64,000 bases of DNA from Microcebus murinus (taxonomy: Eukaryota > Chordata > Mammalia > Primates > Cheirogaleidae), in the NCBI RefSeq assembly GCF_040939455.1, contig NC_134129.1, forward strand, positions 21,466,001 through 21,530,000, in the 5' to 3' direction. Shown here one piece after another: positions 44,178 to 59,214 of the stretch. Each line of letters begins with the position of its first letter. The stretch's first letter is position 1. The notes beneath the pieces were generated by a model. The model had not been told where the DNA came from, did no database searches, and was given only the letters and a program-made list of their open reading frames with translations. Made by a program: the position numbers and the translations under genes.

Positions 44178-44200
44178 ATTTCTTTCTTTCTTTCTTTTTT
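43614..44200. repeat. Polypyrimidine tract of TTTC/TTCC/CCCT repeats, about 590 bp
   Basis: Almost uninterrupted C/T on the plus strand, made of blocks of (TTTC)n, (TTCC)n, (TCCC)n and (TC)n in repeated order. Long mirror-symmetric homopurine-homopyrimidine runs can form triplex (H-DNA). Open frames of 200-305 codons through it are artefacts. Confidence 0.97.
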
Positions 44201-44223
44201 GTATGCTTTTAAAAATCACTTAT

Positions 44224-46266
<2,043 letters not shown>

Positions 46267-46674
46267 CCGTGTTTCCCTGAAAATAAGACCCACCCACAAA
46301 ACAAGCCCCAGCAGGATGTCTAAGCATGTGCACAATAGAAGCCCTACCCCGAAAATCAGCCCTAGTGACGGGCGTGGCTATGAAAATCAGCCCTAGTGGT
46401 GGGCGTGGCTATGGAAATCAGCCCTAGTGACGGGCGTGGCTGCGCAGCGCATCTGCACAACCCATGCGTGTCGTCGCAAGACATTCAGGATGGGATTCGG
46501 GGTTTGGAGAGTGAGGATGATGTTCCAGAAGAAGACGACTTCACTCTATTTGAATCAATGGAGATGGTTGTACTGTACTTAAAAAAAATAACACATCCCC
46601 TGAAAATAAGCCCTGGGTGTCTTCTTGAGGAAAGATAAATTATAAGACCCTGTCTTATTTTTGGGGAGACATGG
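46267..46674 (+). mobile_element. TAF DNA transposon, copy 13 (internal deletion)
   Basis: TA flanks at 46265-46266 and 46675-46676. Three minisatellite units. A deletion joins CGTGTCGTCGC to AAGACATTCAGGATGGG. The lost segment was bounded by GTCGC on both sides in other copies, so repair with a 5-bp microhomology is likely. The frame is shifted at the junction. Confidence 0.93.
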
Positions 46675-46897
46675 TAGTTTCCTGATCAACAAGACTTCTG
46701 ACATTGCAGGCTAACCACAACAGTCACAATGTAAGACCTTATTAAGTCTCTGAACTCGGAGCGTTGTATTAATCCACGTGCTGAGTGAAGCAACCAAATG
46801 AGGAAGTTGCAATACGGCTTTGGTGTTTTTTTTTTTTTTTTTTGGTTTTTTTAAAATCATTTTAGGCAGTGAATGCAATAAATCTAGAAGATGACTA

Positions 46898-47041
46898 GCC
46901 TCTAGAGGCTGAGGTAGGAGGATCGCTTGAGCCCAGGAGTCTGAGGTTGCTGTGAGCTAGGCTGACACCACAGCACTCTCTCTAGCCCGGGCAACAGAGC
47001 AAGACTCTGTCTCAAATACATACATACATACATACATAAAT
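46898..47041 (+). repeat. Alu right-arm fragment with (CATA)n tail
   Basis: Begins at TAGAGGCTGAGGTAGGAGG and ends GACTCTGTCTCAAATACATA. It is 5'-truncated. The tail has become a CATA microsatellite. Confidence 0.88.
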
Positions 47042-47654
47042 GTTTTTAAATTATTAGCCTTTTTAGGGTGTTTCTTATTCTTATGCCAACCACCTGGGAA
47101 CAGCTGAGAGTTCAAGCTACATTCTCAGAAGCCGATCGGAAGAAAGGGTGAATCTCCGCGGCTGACCACGGGCACGGCACGGCCAAAGGAGTGTCCCCCC
47201 ACTGCGAACATCCATCCTCGGTGGCAAAAACCAATCCGAGCCGGGTCCCACCCTCTCTGCCCCCTGGGGACGGGTCCCCATCACGTCACTCCTGGCTCAC
47301 CCCTCTCGTTCTAGAGCTAAACAGAACACACCCAGGCGTGGTCCGCCAGCATCCCCTCCCGATATCCTCTGATTCATGGACTGACAAGTGATCCTTTTAT
47401 CTAAGGCCACACTTTTAAACACCATAATCGATAGCAGCCTCGTTTTTTTTTTTCTTCATCTTTCAAATAAGTCAGCTATTGTTTTTCCCCTTCTCATCTG
47501 GAAAAAAAAAACAAAACAAAAACTGCTTTCTAGAGAAAGTGCTGCGGCACATAAACATTGTCAGCAGTCAAAGCCACGGAGAAACAGGAGTGCTTTTTAT
47601 GGCCGGGTCTATGGTGTTCACGACAATCACCCCAACTGAACGGTCAGAGAAGCG
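47042..47654. other. Unrecognised sequence
   Basis: No gene or named repeat recognised. Confidence 0.35.
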
Positions 47655-47840
47655 TGTTTTCCTATGGTGCCCCAGTGGTGGCAGTGCCCACCGGGGTTCG
47701 GGGGAGGGGGAGATACACATCTTAGGGTTGTGGCGAGCGTTTTTTGGGGGGGAAGGGGAGGGAATACCTCTGACCCCTCCTAGGGAAAGGCAAAGATATA
47801 TAATGTCAACCCAAAGGTCAAAAAAAGAAAAAACAAACAA
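47655..47840 (+). mobile_element. L1 3' end, type A (sense)
   Basis: Same 3' UTR as 1-355: ATACACATCTTAGGG, then CCTAGGGAAAGGCAAAGATA and an A-rich tail. Confidence 0.7.
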
Positions 47841-47846
47841 AGTTTT

Positions 47847-47915
47847 ATCGGGTGGTGGGCACTACCCGATAGATGGATCTACTACCTGTAGATCCTGGTG
47901 GGCCCAGGATCTACA
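47847..47915. repeat. Two adjacent hairpins
   Basis: The first pairs ATCGGGTGGT with ACTACCCGAT (one mismatch, 4-nt loop, 47847-47870). The second pairs TGTAGATCCTGG with CCAGGATCTACA perfectly (5-nt loop, 47887-47915). They follow the L1 tail directly. Confidence 0.85.
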
Positions 47916-48059
47916 ATTAATCCACTCGACAAGAATTTCCCCCCAGTTTAATAAAAGATGCAGTGACACACATGTGCTCCGTATTAGGAAAAACAGACTT
48001 TTTTTTTTTCCCCCCGCAAGAGGAGATGTGCAAATCCCTGGCTCGCTTGCTTTATTTTA

Positions 48060-48275
48060 AAAAGACTCTTTGGTTTTCCTCGAAGATGGGAGGGGAAGAA
48101 TTTGTACCTACAAAATAGGTACAATGTGCACCACGTGGGGGTAGGACACGCTTGATGTTTTGGTAAGGTGGAGGGGGCGGGAAGGAGGGATAGCAGGGGC
48201 AATATATGTGACCCTAAAAATATTTGTACCCCCATAATATGATAAAATTAAATTAAATTAATAATAAAAAAAAGA
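48060..48275 (+). mobile_element. L1 3' end, type B (sense)
   Basis: Ends TTTGTACCCCCATAATATG and an A-rich tail, as at 356-560. Confidence 0.65.
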
Positions 48276-48299
48276 AGCATGTTTTCATTGAATTTGACC

Positions 48300-48300
48300 A

Positions 48301-48345
<45 letters not shown>
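48300..48345. repeat. (CA)n microsatellite
   Basis: About 20 CA units after the L1 tail. Confidence 0.95.
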
Positions 48346-48468
48346 CGAGACCCTCAGGTATACATTTTACGTTCTGCCAAAGCACTCAAGGAAGAAACAG
48401 AGAAGATCAGGATTTCAATCTCCCATTTTCTCAAGCCTGAGCATGGGACTGCCCTTAAAACATACCTA

Positions 48469-49145
48469 CTGTGTTTCCCCGGAAATAAGACCTCCCCATA
48501 AAATAAGCCCCGGAAGGATCTCTAAGCATGTGCACAATAGAAGCCCTTCCCCGAAAATCAGCCCTAGTGATGGGCGTTGCTATGAAAATCAGCCCTAGTG
48601 ATGGGTGTGGCTATGAAAATCAGCCCTGGTGATGGGCGTGGCAATGAAAAATCAGCCCTAGTGGTGGGCGTGGCTATGAAAATCAGCCCCAGTGAGGGGC
48701 GTGGCTATGAAAATCAGTCCCAGTGAGGGGCGTGGCTATGAAAATCAGCCCCAGTGATGGGCGTGGCTATGAAAATCAGCCCTAGTGGTGGGCGTGGCTA
48801 TGAAAATCAGCCCCAGTGAGGGGCGTGGCTATGAAAATCCGCCCTAGTGACGGGCGTGGCTGCGCAGCGCATCTGCACAACCCATGCGTGTCGTCGCGGA
48901 GCGGGAAAGAACACAAGAGCCCTTCTCATCTGCCCTGTGAGAGCTCTAGTGCTCCACAGGAGAGATCGGGGCCAGTGGTTCTAAAGGAAACAGAGATGCA
49001 AGACATTCAGGATGGGATTCAGGGTTTGGAGAGTGAGGATGATGTTCCAGAAGAAGACGACTTCACTCTATTTGAATCAATGGAGATGGTTGTACTGTAC
49101 TTAAAAAAAAAAAAATAACATATCTCCTGAAAATCAGCCCTAGGG
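48469..49145 (+). mobile_element. TAF DNA transposon, copy 14, right end missing
   Basis: TA at 48467-48468 and the left TIR are present. About 10 minisatellite units include a GAGGGGCG subtype repeated with period of several units. The frame 48816-49118 starts in a shifted phase and regains the acidic tail after a small deletion near 48915. The element stops at AGCCCTAGGG, where CAGGGGTCCTCAAC begins. Confidence 0.9.
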
Positions 49146-49617
49146 CAGGGGTCCTCAACATAAAGAAGGCAAAGGAGAACTTTGTAGGCAATGAGTTTCT
49201 TTTACGCAAAGTCTTTTTTCTCACAATAGTATTTCAGCTTCTACACGTCCTGCACGATAAGTCTTGACACACAATGCGAACGAACCAAGTTAGAACTCAG
49301 TCTGTCCCGAGAAACGGTGTGAGCACCCCAAATTATACAGCCACACCCCCTGCGACTGTCACCTCCCAAAGCCAAACGCCCTGCTTTGACACTTTGTTCC
49401 CTGCACTCGTTCCAGAAAATGTTTTCCACAGGCATTTATGGAGCGCCAACTGCATGCCGGGCAGCCCACTCCATTCTCCACCTTCCTAATTTCTCTGCCA
49501 CAGTTTATCCGTATTCTCCCTGTTCTGATGTGATTTTCCAAATACCACGATGTCACTGATCAGACAGGTATCAGTAGATTTCAAATAAAAAAGAGAACCA
49601 TATCTTGTTCCTGATTA
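49146..49617. other. Unrecognised sequence beginning with a hAT-like terminus
   Basis: Starts CAGGGGTCCTCAACA, like a hAT TIR, but no matching opposite end was found. The rest is not recognised. Confidence 0.3.
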
Positions 49618-49907
49618 CTGTGTTTCCCCAAAAATAAGACAGGGTCTTCTATTTATTTTTCCTCAGGAAGACACCCTAGCGCTTATTTTCAGGGGATGTG
49701 CTATTTTTTTTTTTTTAAGTATGGTACGACAATCTCCACTGATTCCAATAGAGTGAAGGCGTCTTCTTCTGGAACATCATCCTCACTCTCCAAACCCCGA
49801 ATCCCATCCTGAATGTCTTGCGACTCTGTTTCCTTTAGAACCACCGGCCCCGATCTCTCCTATGGAGCACTAGAGCTCTCACAGGGCGGATGAGAAGGGC
49901 TGCTCCG
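49618..49907 (-). mobile_element. TAF DNA transposon, copy 15, truncated
   Basis: TA at 49616-49617. The right TIR, subterminal block and most of the frame are present. It breaks off at GGGCTGCTCCGC, so the minisatellite and left TIR are missing. A 9-bp hairpin sits at the break. Confidence 0.9.
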
Positions 49908-49910
49908 CAA

Positions 49911-49936
49911 GTTCGTCCCGCATTGCTGGGACGAAC
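49911..49936. repeat. Perfect 9-bp inverted repeat with 8-nt loop
   Basis: GTTCGTCCC, loop GCATTGCT, then GGGACGAAC, directly after the TAF copy 15 breakpoint. Confidence 0.85.
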
Positions 49937-50244
49937 GCCCCCCCTAGGGCTGAGGGAGCCTCGTGCTATGCTTGGCAGAGGTTTTCGGCTGTGTTGGCGC
50001 CTTTGTTCCCCGGGGTCATTTGAGGACAGGAAGGCTGCTGTCGTGGGCTGACCGCCCTGATGAGAGGCAGGGATTCCCAGACAAAGATGCCGTCCTGCCG
50101 GGCCACGGAGAGGCACCACCAGCACAGCTAGGGACCAGCCTGACTCCAAGCATTGAGGGGAAATCTCATGCGTAAATATGGATTCTCCCAAAGACCCTGT
50201 AATGGTCTGTCCTTCTTACCACCTCTCTCAATAGTGAAACCACA
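49937..50244. other. Unrecognised GC-rich sequence
   Basis: No gene or named repeat recognised. Confidence 0.35.
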
Positions 50245-50552
50245 GGCCGGGCGCTGGTGGCTCACGCCTGTCATCCTGGCACTCTGGGAGGCCGGGGCGG
50301 GCGGATCGCTCGAGGCCGGGAGTTGGAGACCAGCATTAGCAAGAGCGAGACCCCCGTCTCTACTATAAATAGAAAGAAATGAATTGGCCAACTAATATAT
50401 ATATGTAGAAAAAATATTAGCCGGGCATGGTGGCGCATGCCTGTAGTCCTAGCTACTTGGGAGGCTGAGGCAGGAGGATCGCCTGAGCCCAGGAGTTGGA
50501 GGTTGCTGTGAGCGAGGCTGATGCCACGGCACTCACTGTAGCCTGGGCAACA
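50245..50552 (+). repeat. Alu (lemur type) whose tail became a GAAA/GA array
   Basis: Complete dimer to GGGCAACAAAGCGAAAG. In place of the A tail lies the array at 50553-50868. Confidence 0.95.
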
Positions 50553-50868
<316 letters not shown>

Positions 50869-50911
50869 CAGTAAGAAACTCATACTATGCCCTGCACAAT
50901 AGGAAAAAAAA

Positions 50912-50943
<32 letters not shown>

Positions 50944-51230
50944 GTATGAAAAGTCACCAAATAGCTGTTTAGGAGTAGCAAAAATAGAATCTTGCACAAA
51001 GAAAATCTGCCAGAATATAAACTCAAACCAAATGTCTGAGCGTGTGGAGCTATTCAGACTCACGGAACTGGAAGAGCTCTCGGTCCCTGCACCACCCCGA
51101 GTGCACATTTCGACTCTCCCCAGCCCCGAAGCCTGCAGCCATCCAGAGGGAAATATCTGCACTATCTCTGACTACAGAGTTTTCTCTTGCACATGCAGCC
51201 TCTTCTACCAACCACGGCTTCAGTCCAGTC
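50869..51230. other. Unrecognised sequence with a (TA)n tract
   Basis: A (TA)n tract with two G interruptions lies at 50911-50946. The rest is single-copy. Confidence 0.4.
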
Positions 51231-51232
51231 TA

Positions 51233-51961
51233 CCGTGTTTCCACCAAAAATAAGACGGGGTCTTACGTTTATTTTTCCTCCAGAAGACACCCTAGGGCTT
51301 ATTTTCAGGGATGTGTTATTTTTTTTTAAGTACGGCACAACCATCTCCATTGATTCAAATAGAGTGAAGTCATCTTCTTCTGGAACATCATCATCACTCT
51401 CCAAACCCCAAATCCCATCCTGAATGTCTTGCGACTCTGTTTCCTTTAGAACCACCGGCCCCGATCTCTCCTGTGGAGCACTAGAGCTCTCACGGGGCGG
51501 ATGAGAAGGGCTGCTCGTGTTCTTTCCCGCTCCGTGACGACACGCATGGGTTGTGCAGATGCGCTGCGCAGCCACGCCCATCACCAGGGCTCATTTTCAT
51601 AGCCACGCCCATCACCAGGGCTCATTTTCATAGCCACGCCCACCACTAGGGCTTATTTTCATAGCCACGCCCCTCACTAGGGCTGATTTTCATAGCCACG
51701 CCCATCACTAGGGCTGATTTTCATAGTCACACCCATCACTAGGGCTGATTTTCATAGTCACGCCCACCACTAGGGCTGATTTTCATAGTCACGCCCACCA
51801 CTAGGGCTGATTTTCATAGCCACGCCCATCACTAGGGCTGATTTTCATAGCCACGCCCATCACTGGGGCTTATTTTCGGGGTAGGGCTTCTATGGCGCAC
51901 ATGCTCAGAAATCCTGCTGGGGCTTATTTTACGGGAAGGTCTTATTTTCGGGGAAACACGG
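51233..51961 (-). mobile_element. TAF DNA transposon, copy 16
   Basis: Full length with TA on both sides (51231-51232 and 51962-51963). About 10 minisatellite units; three neighbouring units share the variant CATAGTCAC, a footprint of unit duplication. The open frame is intact and continues through the right end (51162-51584, 140 codons). Confidence 0.94.
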
Positions 51962-51963
51962 TA

Positions 51964-52338
51964 GTCAGTCTCATTTCCTTGAGGCTGTTCGTTTTAGCTG
52001 GGACGGTGCTTCAAGACAAAGCAAGCGACGTAGACAGAAATTCCTGAGGAGCTCACGTCAAGAGTTCTCTAGCCCTGAGGCCGGCCGAACCCCCTTCCAT
52101 CCTTCGGATGGGGGGATCCGAGGCTCTCCGACACCTGCCCCATGAGGCTCTCCCATCCAAGCTGCTCCCTCGGTTCATAGAGAACATCCTGTTTTATCTG
52201 GCAGGAGAGCTTCACTTCACCAGGTGTATTTCTCAATGTTTTCGGGAAAGAGTTTAGCCATTGCTTACAAATATCATTAAATGAATACAGGTTCTTCTCT
52301 CCTAGGAAATGGTACTTTCGGATCTCATGCGAAGGTTT

Positions 52339-52374
<36 letters not shown>

Positions 52375-53762
52375 CTGCCCTGGCTTCCTGAAATCTGGAA
52401 CGCTTTACAACATGAAAGAAGAATGGTTTCATTGGATAATCATCCATCTGCAATGAGAGTAAAAGTCCAGACTACCATTAGATGTGTTTATCCACGGATT
52501 CATCTGAATATTCCCTGATTTGCCTTAAATACTATAATCAAATGCTGTGCATTTAATTCAACATAGATTCAGGAAAAGCAATCTGGAGTCTCACAGGTGG
52601 TCTGAATTCGCTATTGGTCACGTCGGATGCACTGCCCGAGCGCAGAAAGAAAGAAAGAAGATATCCAATATGATTTTTTGTTGTTGTTGTTCTCTTTACA
52701 TTGGAGCACAAGACGCAAAGCTTTTAGGAGGGAACTCACTCCCCAAAAGTGAGGCCGTTGCTCGCTTATGGCTCGTATTTCCACTTAAACAAATCTCTAA
52801 CTAAACACACATGAAAAACGATAGCATCCTTCCTTCGATAAAAATCTAGCGTCCCACATTGGCAGGCGAAAGCTTAAGTCGCTTCCTGAATTGCTAAACA
52901 AGCAGCCACACAAAAGAACCACCCAGTACATGTGTGCGTCTCCCTTTCGTGGACTTAGCAGTTCCTTTCTTCCAATTAAAAATCTTAGTCTTCCAGCAAT
53001 TAGTGTTTACCCCAGTTAAATGACTGATGTATAACAATGTAATTATCTGAGACAAAAAGCGGAGGGAGGAAGGGCAGGAGACATGGGCTGCTTGCATGAA
53101 TGAATTAAATCTGCTACTGTTTCCATGCTGCATCGTTGCAACAACATTGTGCTCCTGTGAGGAGCTACATTTGGATTTCTGAGTGTCAGAAAGTCTCTAC
53201 TTTTGTCAGTGCAGTTACCCGAAATAAGCACAGAGCGCCTGTTTGGAAAACACAGGTAATTCCAACCCACGGTGGTGCCCTGCACAAAGGAATTCTCAGC
53301 CGTCACTGAAGTCAGTTAGTTCACTGGTCAGTTGTGCTCCCAGTTCCTTCCTTCACTCGTCTGCTCCACACGCATGACTGCTAGAGCCCCGCACACGCTA
53401 AGGGAACACGCTGAGCAAGTGCACGACAGCCAACGCCAACAGACACGGATGCGAAGCGGCCAAACTCATGTCTCTTGCAAAACGTGTCGGTGGTTGGTTC
53501 TGGCCCAGCTCTCCTCTTTTATTTTAAAAGTAACGTCTAAGAGAATCACAGCTCTTGTGTCATGTACGGTCTCCATGCTAACCCAGGAGTTTAGGGACAG
53601 AGAGAGACCAAGCAGCAAGACTAATTCTGATTTTAATTAGTCTCTATTTCCTTAGCAGATCTCTCTCTCACATACACACACATGCCCCGTATAAAATTAA
53701 TGTGTTAATGCTATCAGCTTGTATCATTATTAGTTTATACTAGCAAACTAGTTTGTATTAGC
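51964..53762. other. Unrecognised mostly single-copy sequence with one (CA)n
   Basis: (CA)n lies at 52339-52373. The stretch 53090-53310 is repeat-free and looks like possible conserved non-coding DNA, without proof. No gene recognised. Confidence 0.35.
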
Positions 53763-53777
53763 AAAAATGGATATTTA

Positions 53778-54111
53778 GGCCGGGCGCGGTGGCTCACGCC
53801 TGTAATCCTAGCACTTTGGGAGGCCGAGACGGGCGGATTGCTCGAGGTCAGGAGTTCGAAACCAGCCTGAGCAAGAGCGAGACCCCCGTCTCTACTATAA
53901 ATAGAAAGAAATTAATTGGCTAACTAATATATATAGAAAAAATTAGCCGGGCATGGTGGCGCATGCCTGTAGTCCCAGCTACTTGGGAGGCTGAGGCAGG
54001 AGGATGGGTTGAGTCCAGGAGTTGGAGGTTGCTGTGAGCGAGGCTGACGCCACGGCACTCACTCTAGCCTGGGCAACAAAGCGAGACTCTGTCTCCAAAA
54101 AAAAAAAAAAA
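53778..54111 (+). repeat. Alu with target duplication and different diagnostic bases
   Basis: Flanked by AAAAATGGATATTTA (53763-53777 and about 54112-54126). Its left arm reads TGTAATCCTAGCACTTTGGG, while most Alus here read TGTCATCC and CACTCTGGG. Confidence 0.95.
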
Positions 54112-54989
<878 letters not shown>

Positions 54990-55281
54990 GTCTGTAGCAG
55001 GATCAGCGACAGTCCTCAAAGGGTCCCTAGAAACAGGAAAGCCCCCATCACGCCAAGCCTGATTTATAACAGCGGCGCCAAGCTCGGGCTCGGGCTCCTT
55101 GCTCACTTCTGGCTCCTGTTTCACTCATGGAGCCGGGGGGGTTCCCTTGGGTCATGTGGGACCTTACAAGGTTTCTGGGGAGAATAATAGCTTTTCTGTG
55201 TCCCTTCCTTACAAAATGCATCTCATCAGCATTACTGTCTAGACATGCAGAGATATTTTTCATGGACACAAATAGGTTGGG

Positions 55282-55333
<52 letters not shown>

Positions 55334-56051
55334 AAGTGAGAAAGGGACTTACTTTTAATTTAAGGCATGCACACAGCTACAGCGGCCCTTCTTGAAACCC
55401 TTCTTCAGAGAAGATCTTTGTGTGGAGCTCACACTCAGAAGTAAACAGCATCAAACGAAAGGGATCTCAGTGCCCTGACGGTATTCGTCCTATTATCTCG
55501 GAGACCTTGGAGGCCACTTTCATTTTTAGATAAGAAGGATTCAACTTTCAGGTAGGAAGTGCAGAAGACTAGCCAGAAACCATATGTTTTCACCCTAATT
55601 TTCTCCTTTATAAAATATGCCCTTATCAGATTTTTTTTTCCCTACCAGCTCCACGATTGCAAGACATGCCCAGGACACTGAACAAATCCTAGTTCCCCAT
55701 CCTCGACAAGGGCTGAAACTCATATTAAATTTCCCTGGGTATGACCAAAGCTCATTATGCATAGAGATTTGGAACTCTCTGAGTTCCACGTCCAGTCCTG
55801 ATGGCATCTCTGGCACAGATCACCCTGGTGCCATTATCCTAACTGCTTTACAGGCTCGCCTCTACGATCCCGAGGATAAAATGGAAAACTGGTTTTGTTG
55901 GAACTTGTGCTGCAAATAGCACAATGACAAAGTCAGGAAAAAGAAATCTCACGGTAGTAAGTGGCTCACGAAGATTGTTCTTAATACAAGTTGTCCTCAA
56001 CATGTGGACGTTATTTCTGAACGACGCAGACTCTTGACCAGGCCTTACGTA
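54990..56051. other. Unrecognised sequence with (TG)n
   Basis: A (TG)n microsatellite lies at about 55285-55331. No gene or named repeat recognised otherwise. Confidence 0.4.
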
Positions 56052-56564
56052 CCGTGTCTCCCCAAAAATAAGACCCACCCATACAATAAGCCCCGGCAGG
56101 ATTTCTGAGCATGTGCGCCATAGAAGCCCTACCCTGAAAATCAGCCCTAGTGGTGGGCGTGGCTATGAAAAATCAGCCCTAGTGATGGGCGTGGCTATGA
56201 AAATCAGCCCTAGTGACAGGCGTGGCTGCCAGCACATCTGCACGACCCATGCGTGTCGTCGCGGAGCGGGAAAGAACAGGAGCAGCCCTTCTCATCCGCC
56301 CCGTGAGAGCTCTAGTGCTCCACAGGAGAGATCGGGGCCAGTGGTTCTAAAGGAAACAGAGTCGCAAGACATTCAGGATGGGATTCGGGGTCTGGAGAGT
56401 GAGGATGATGTTCCAGAAGAAGACGACTTCACTCTATTTGAATCAATGAAGATGGTTGTACCGTACTTAAAAAAAATAACACATCCCCTGAAAATAAGCC
56501 CTTAGGGTGTCTTTTGGAGGGAAAATAAATAGAAGACCCCGTTGTCTTATTTTCCAGGAAACAT

Positions 56565-56566
<2 letters not shown>
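56052..56566 (+). mobile_element. TAF DNA transposon, copy 17
   Basis: TA at 56050-56051. The right TIR ends CAGGAAACATGG and is followed at once by CA and a long (TA)n. Three minisatellite units. The frame (56113-56505, 130 codons) is open from the left block; a small deletion in CTGCCAGCACATCTGC moves it into the standard phase. Confidence 0.92.
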
Positions 56567-56626
<60 letters not shown>

Positions 56627-56636
56627 TACACACATT
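56567..56636. repeat. (TA)n(CA)n microsatellite at a transposon end
   Basis: About 24 TA units, then CA units, joined directly to the TAF copy 17 right end. Confidence 0.95.
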
Positions 56637-57012
56637 AAAGTGTTTCCCAAACAATGTGGCACAGTGACAGAGCAGTAGGGCCTCTACGAAGTGACCAGAG
56701 TGTGTTGCAGCCAGCAGCCGCCTCAACACAATGCCTGCCCGTTGGCAAGGGAGCTGCCGTGCTTTGTTTTTTAACTAAATACCTCCCTCATTCAGTCGTC
56801 TGTAGCCAGACAGCCACCGACACTGCTTTCTCTCTTCCCCAGTTAGCACGCAGGGACTCCCCTGGAGTGCCGTGCACGGGACCTGCAAAATCTCAGGACC
56901 GCTGTCTCGCATAACAAACCAAAGTCTCTTGACATCGGTGAGAAAATTCCCCAAGAATGCGGAGGACATAATGCCAATTGTCAAGTGCGACCATCCAGGG
57001 CATCAACCCCTT
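56637..57012. other. Unrecognised sequence
   Basis: No gene or named repeat recognised. Confidence 0.35.
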
Positions 57013-57027
57013 GGGAGCTGCTGTCTT

Positions 57028-57369
57028 TTTTTTTTTTTTTTTTTTTGAGACAGAGTCTCCCTTTGTTGCCCAGGCTAGAGTGAGTGCCGTGGCGTCAGCC
57101 TCGCTCACAGCAACCTCAAACTCCTGGGCTCAAGTGATCCTCCTGCCTCAGCCTCCTCCCGAGTAGCTGGGACCACAGGCATGCGCCACCATGCCCGGCT
57201 AATTTTTTCTATATATATTTTTAGTTGGCCAATTAATGTCTTTCTATTTATAGTAGAGACGGGGTCTCGCTCTTGCTCAGGCTGGTTTTGAACTCCTGAC
57301 CTCGAGCGATCCGCCCGCCTCGGCCTCCCAGAGAGCTGGGATGACAGGCGTGAGCCACCGCGCCCGGCC
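57028..57369 (-). repeat. Alu (lemur type) with target duplication
   Basis: Flanked by GGGAGCTGCTGTCTT (57013-57027) and GGGAGCCGCTGTCTT (57370-57384), one mismatch. Confidence 0.96.
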
Positions 57370-57647
57370 GGGAGCCGCTGTCTTGTTCGGTTTCATTTTG
57401 GGGGTTGATCAAAAGGGCCTTGAAACCAGATAGACTGGAACGTCAGGAACCAGACCCCACTGCCTACTGGAAAACAAAGCTTTTTTAATAGAAACTTTTT
57501 TTTTTTTAAGATCTCCCACATGTCCTGTCTCTTAGCAGCCAGGTTTTCAGACAGGAAGTAGTATCGCCGCCATTTAAAAATGGTGGTCCAGCCACGTAAG
57601 CCTCATACTGGCAAAGTGAGATCTCACCCAGGCCTTGACGTTTAGGG

Positions 57648-57773
57648 AATGTTATTAAATGTTATTAAATGGAAAATGTTATCAAATTGAAACGTTATTA
57701 AACGGAATGTTATTAAATGGAAAATGCTATCAAACGGAAACGTTATTAAATGGAATTATGTTATTAAACGGAA
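57648..57773. repeat. 48-bp tandem repeat, about 2.6 copies
   Basis: Made of variants of GTTATTAAATGGAAAATG, with GTTATCAAA and ACGTTATTAAACGG sub-blocks. Confidence 0.85.
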
Positions 57774-57939
57774 AACCAGTGGCAAAGCCATGCCCAAATA
57801 ATGCTATTCCTAACAAGGACAGAGGACCCATGGATGTATTTACTAGGCTAATTTGTTGAGAAAATTGTCAAAGGGGAGGAAAATAAGAGAGTAATTCAGA
57901 CAGGAAGGTGTTATTAGCCTGTTTGTTTTTCTTTCTTTC

Positions 57940-58407
<468 letters not shown>

Positions 58408-58689
58408 TCTAAAGTTACAAATGGAAAGTTACTTACAAAGGACAGGTCTATAATATACTCCCTGTTGTCAGGGGTCAAAAGCAGCAACACACTTACATTT
58501 TAAAGTCACCCAGACAAGAAGTTTTTAGACTGCACAAAAAGCCAACAACACACGCTGTTATTTTTAGCTGTCACAATTAACCCACTCTGGCACTGTGCTC
58601 ACACAGCATGCATGAGCCAGGAACACAACCCCCCTGTTTGCAGCTCGAACTTGTCTGTACAATAGAGCTCAGTGGGGGGAAAAAACAGC

Positions 58690-58870
58690 TATTCTGAAGT
58701 CAAATGATCCTGGTTTTAAATTCCAGCACTAGTATTTGCTAAGTATATTTCCTTGGGCAAATGACTGAACTTCCTAGCCTGAATTATTTGTACCATATAA
58801 CTTCATCTGTAATACATAACTGGTATTCATCACTTCCTGATGGGATTGAGGCAGGATTAACTAGGATTCC
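58690..58870 (+). repeat. MIR-family SINE relic
   Basis: TTGGGCAAATGACTGAACTT after GATCCTGGTTTTAAATTCCA, with TTCATCTGTAATACATAACT behind it, is the MIR order. Confidence 0.7.
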
Positions 58871-59214
58871 ATACGAAAAAAGAAAATGTTCATTTTAAGA
58901 ACCAGGCACGGATTCGTTATTCAATTAGTTATTCAATCATTAGTGGTCATTATTAAAATTATTAAAGTTTTTGTTTTCTTCTCCCACCATATGTATGCCC
59001 ATCCCCTCAGCCCCTAATCACTGCTAGTTAAAGTAATCTCACCCAATACTCGACAGAGAATGAGAAAAGATTTGTAACTTAGGAAAGGTAGTTAGAGGAC
59101 TCCGTCTATATGGAATTATATGGAATCTAACAAGATGATGAGTGAGAGGAACAGATAGAAAAAAGACACATATCATAATTAAATAAGATTTTTACTAAGT
59201 CACTCCAAGAATAT

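Noticed and set aside
49146..49617. A hAT element starting CAGGGGTCCTCAAC
   Set aside because: Only one terminus is visible, with no opposite inverted repeat or 8-bp duplication, so it is not called as an element.
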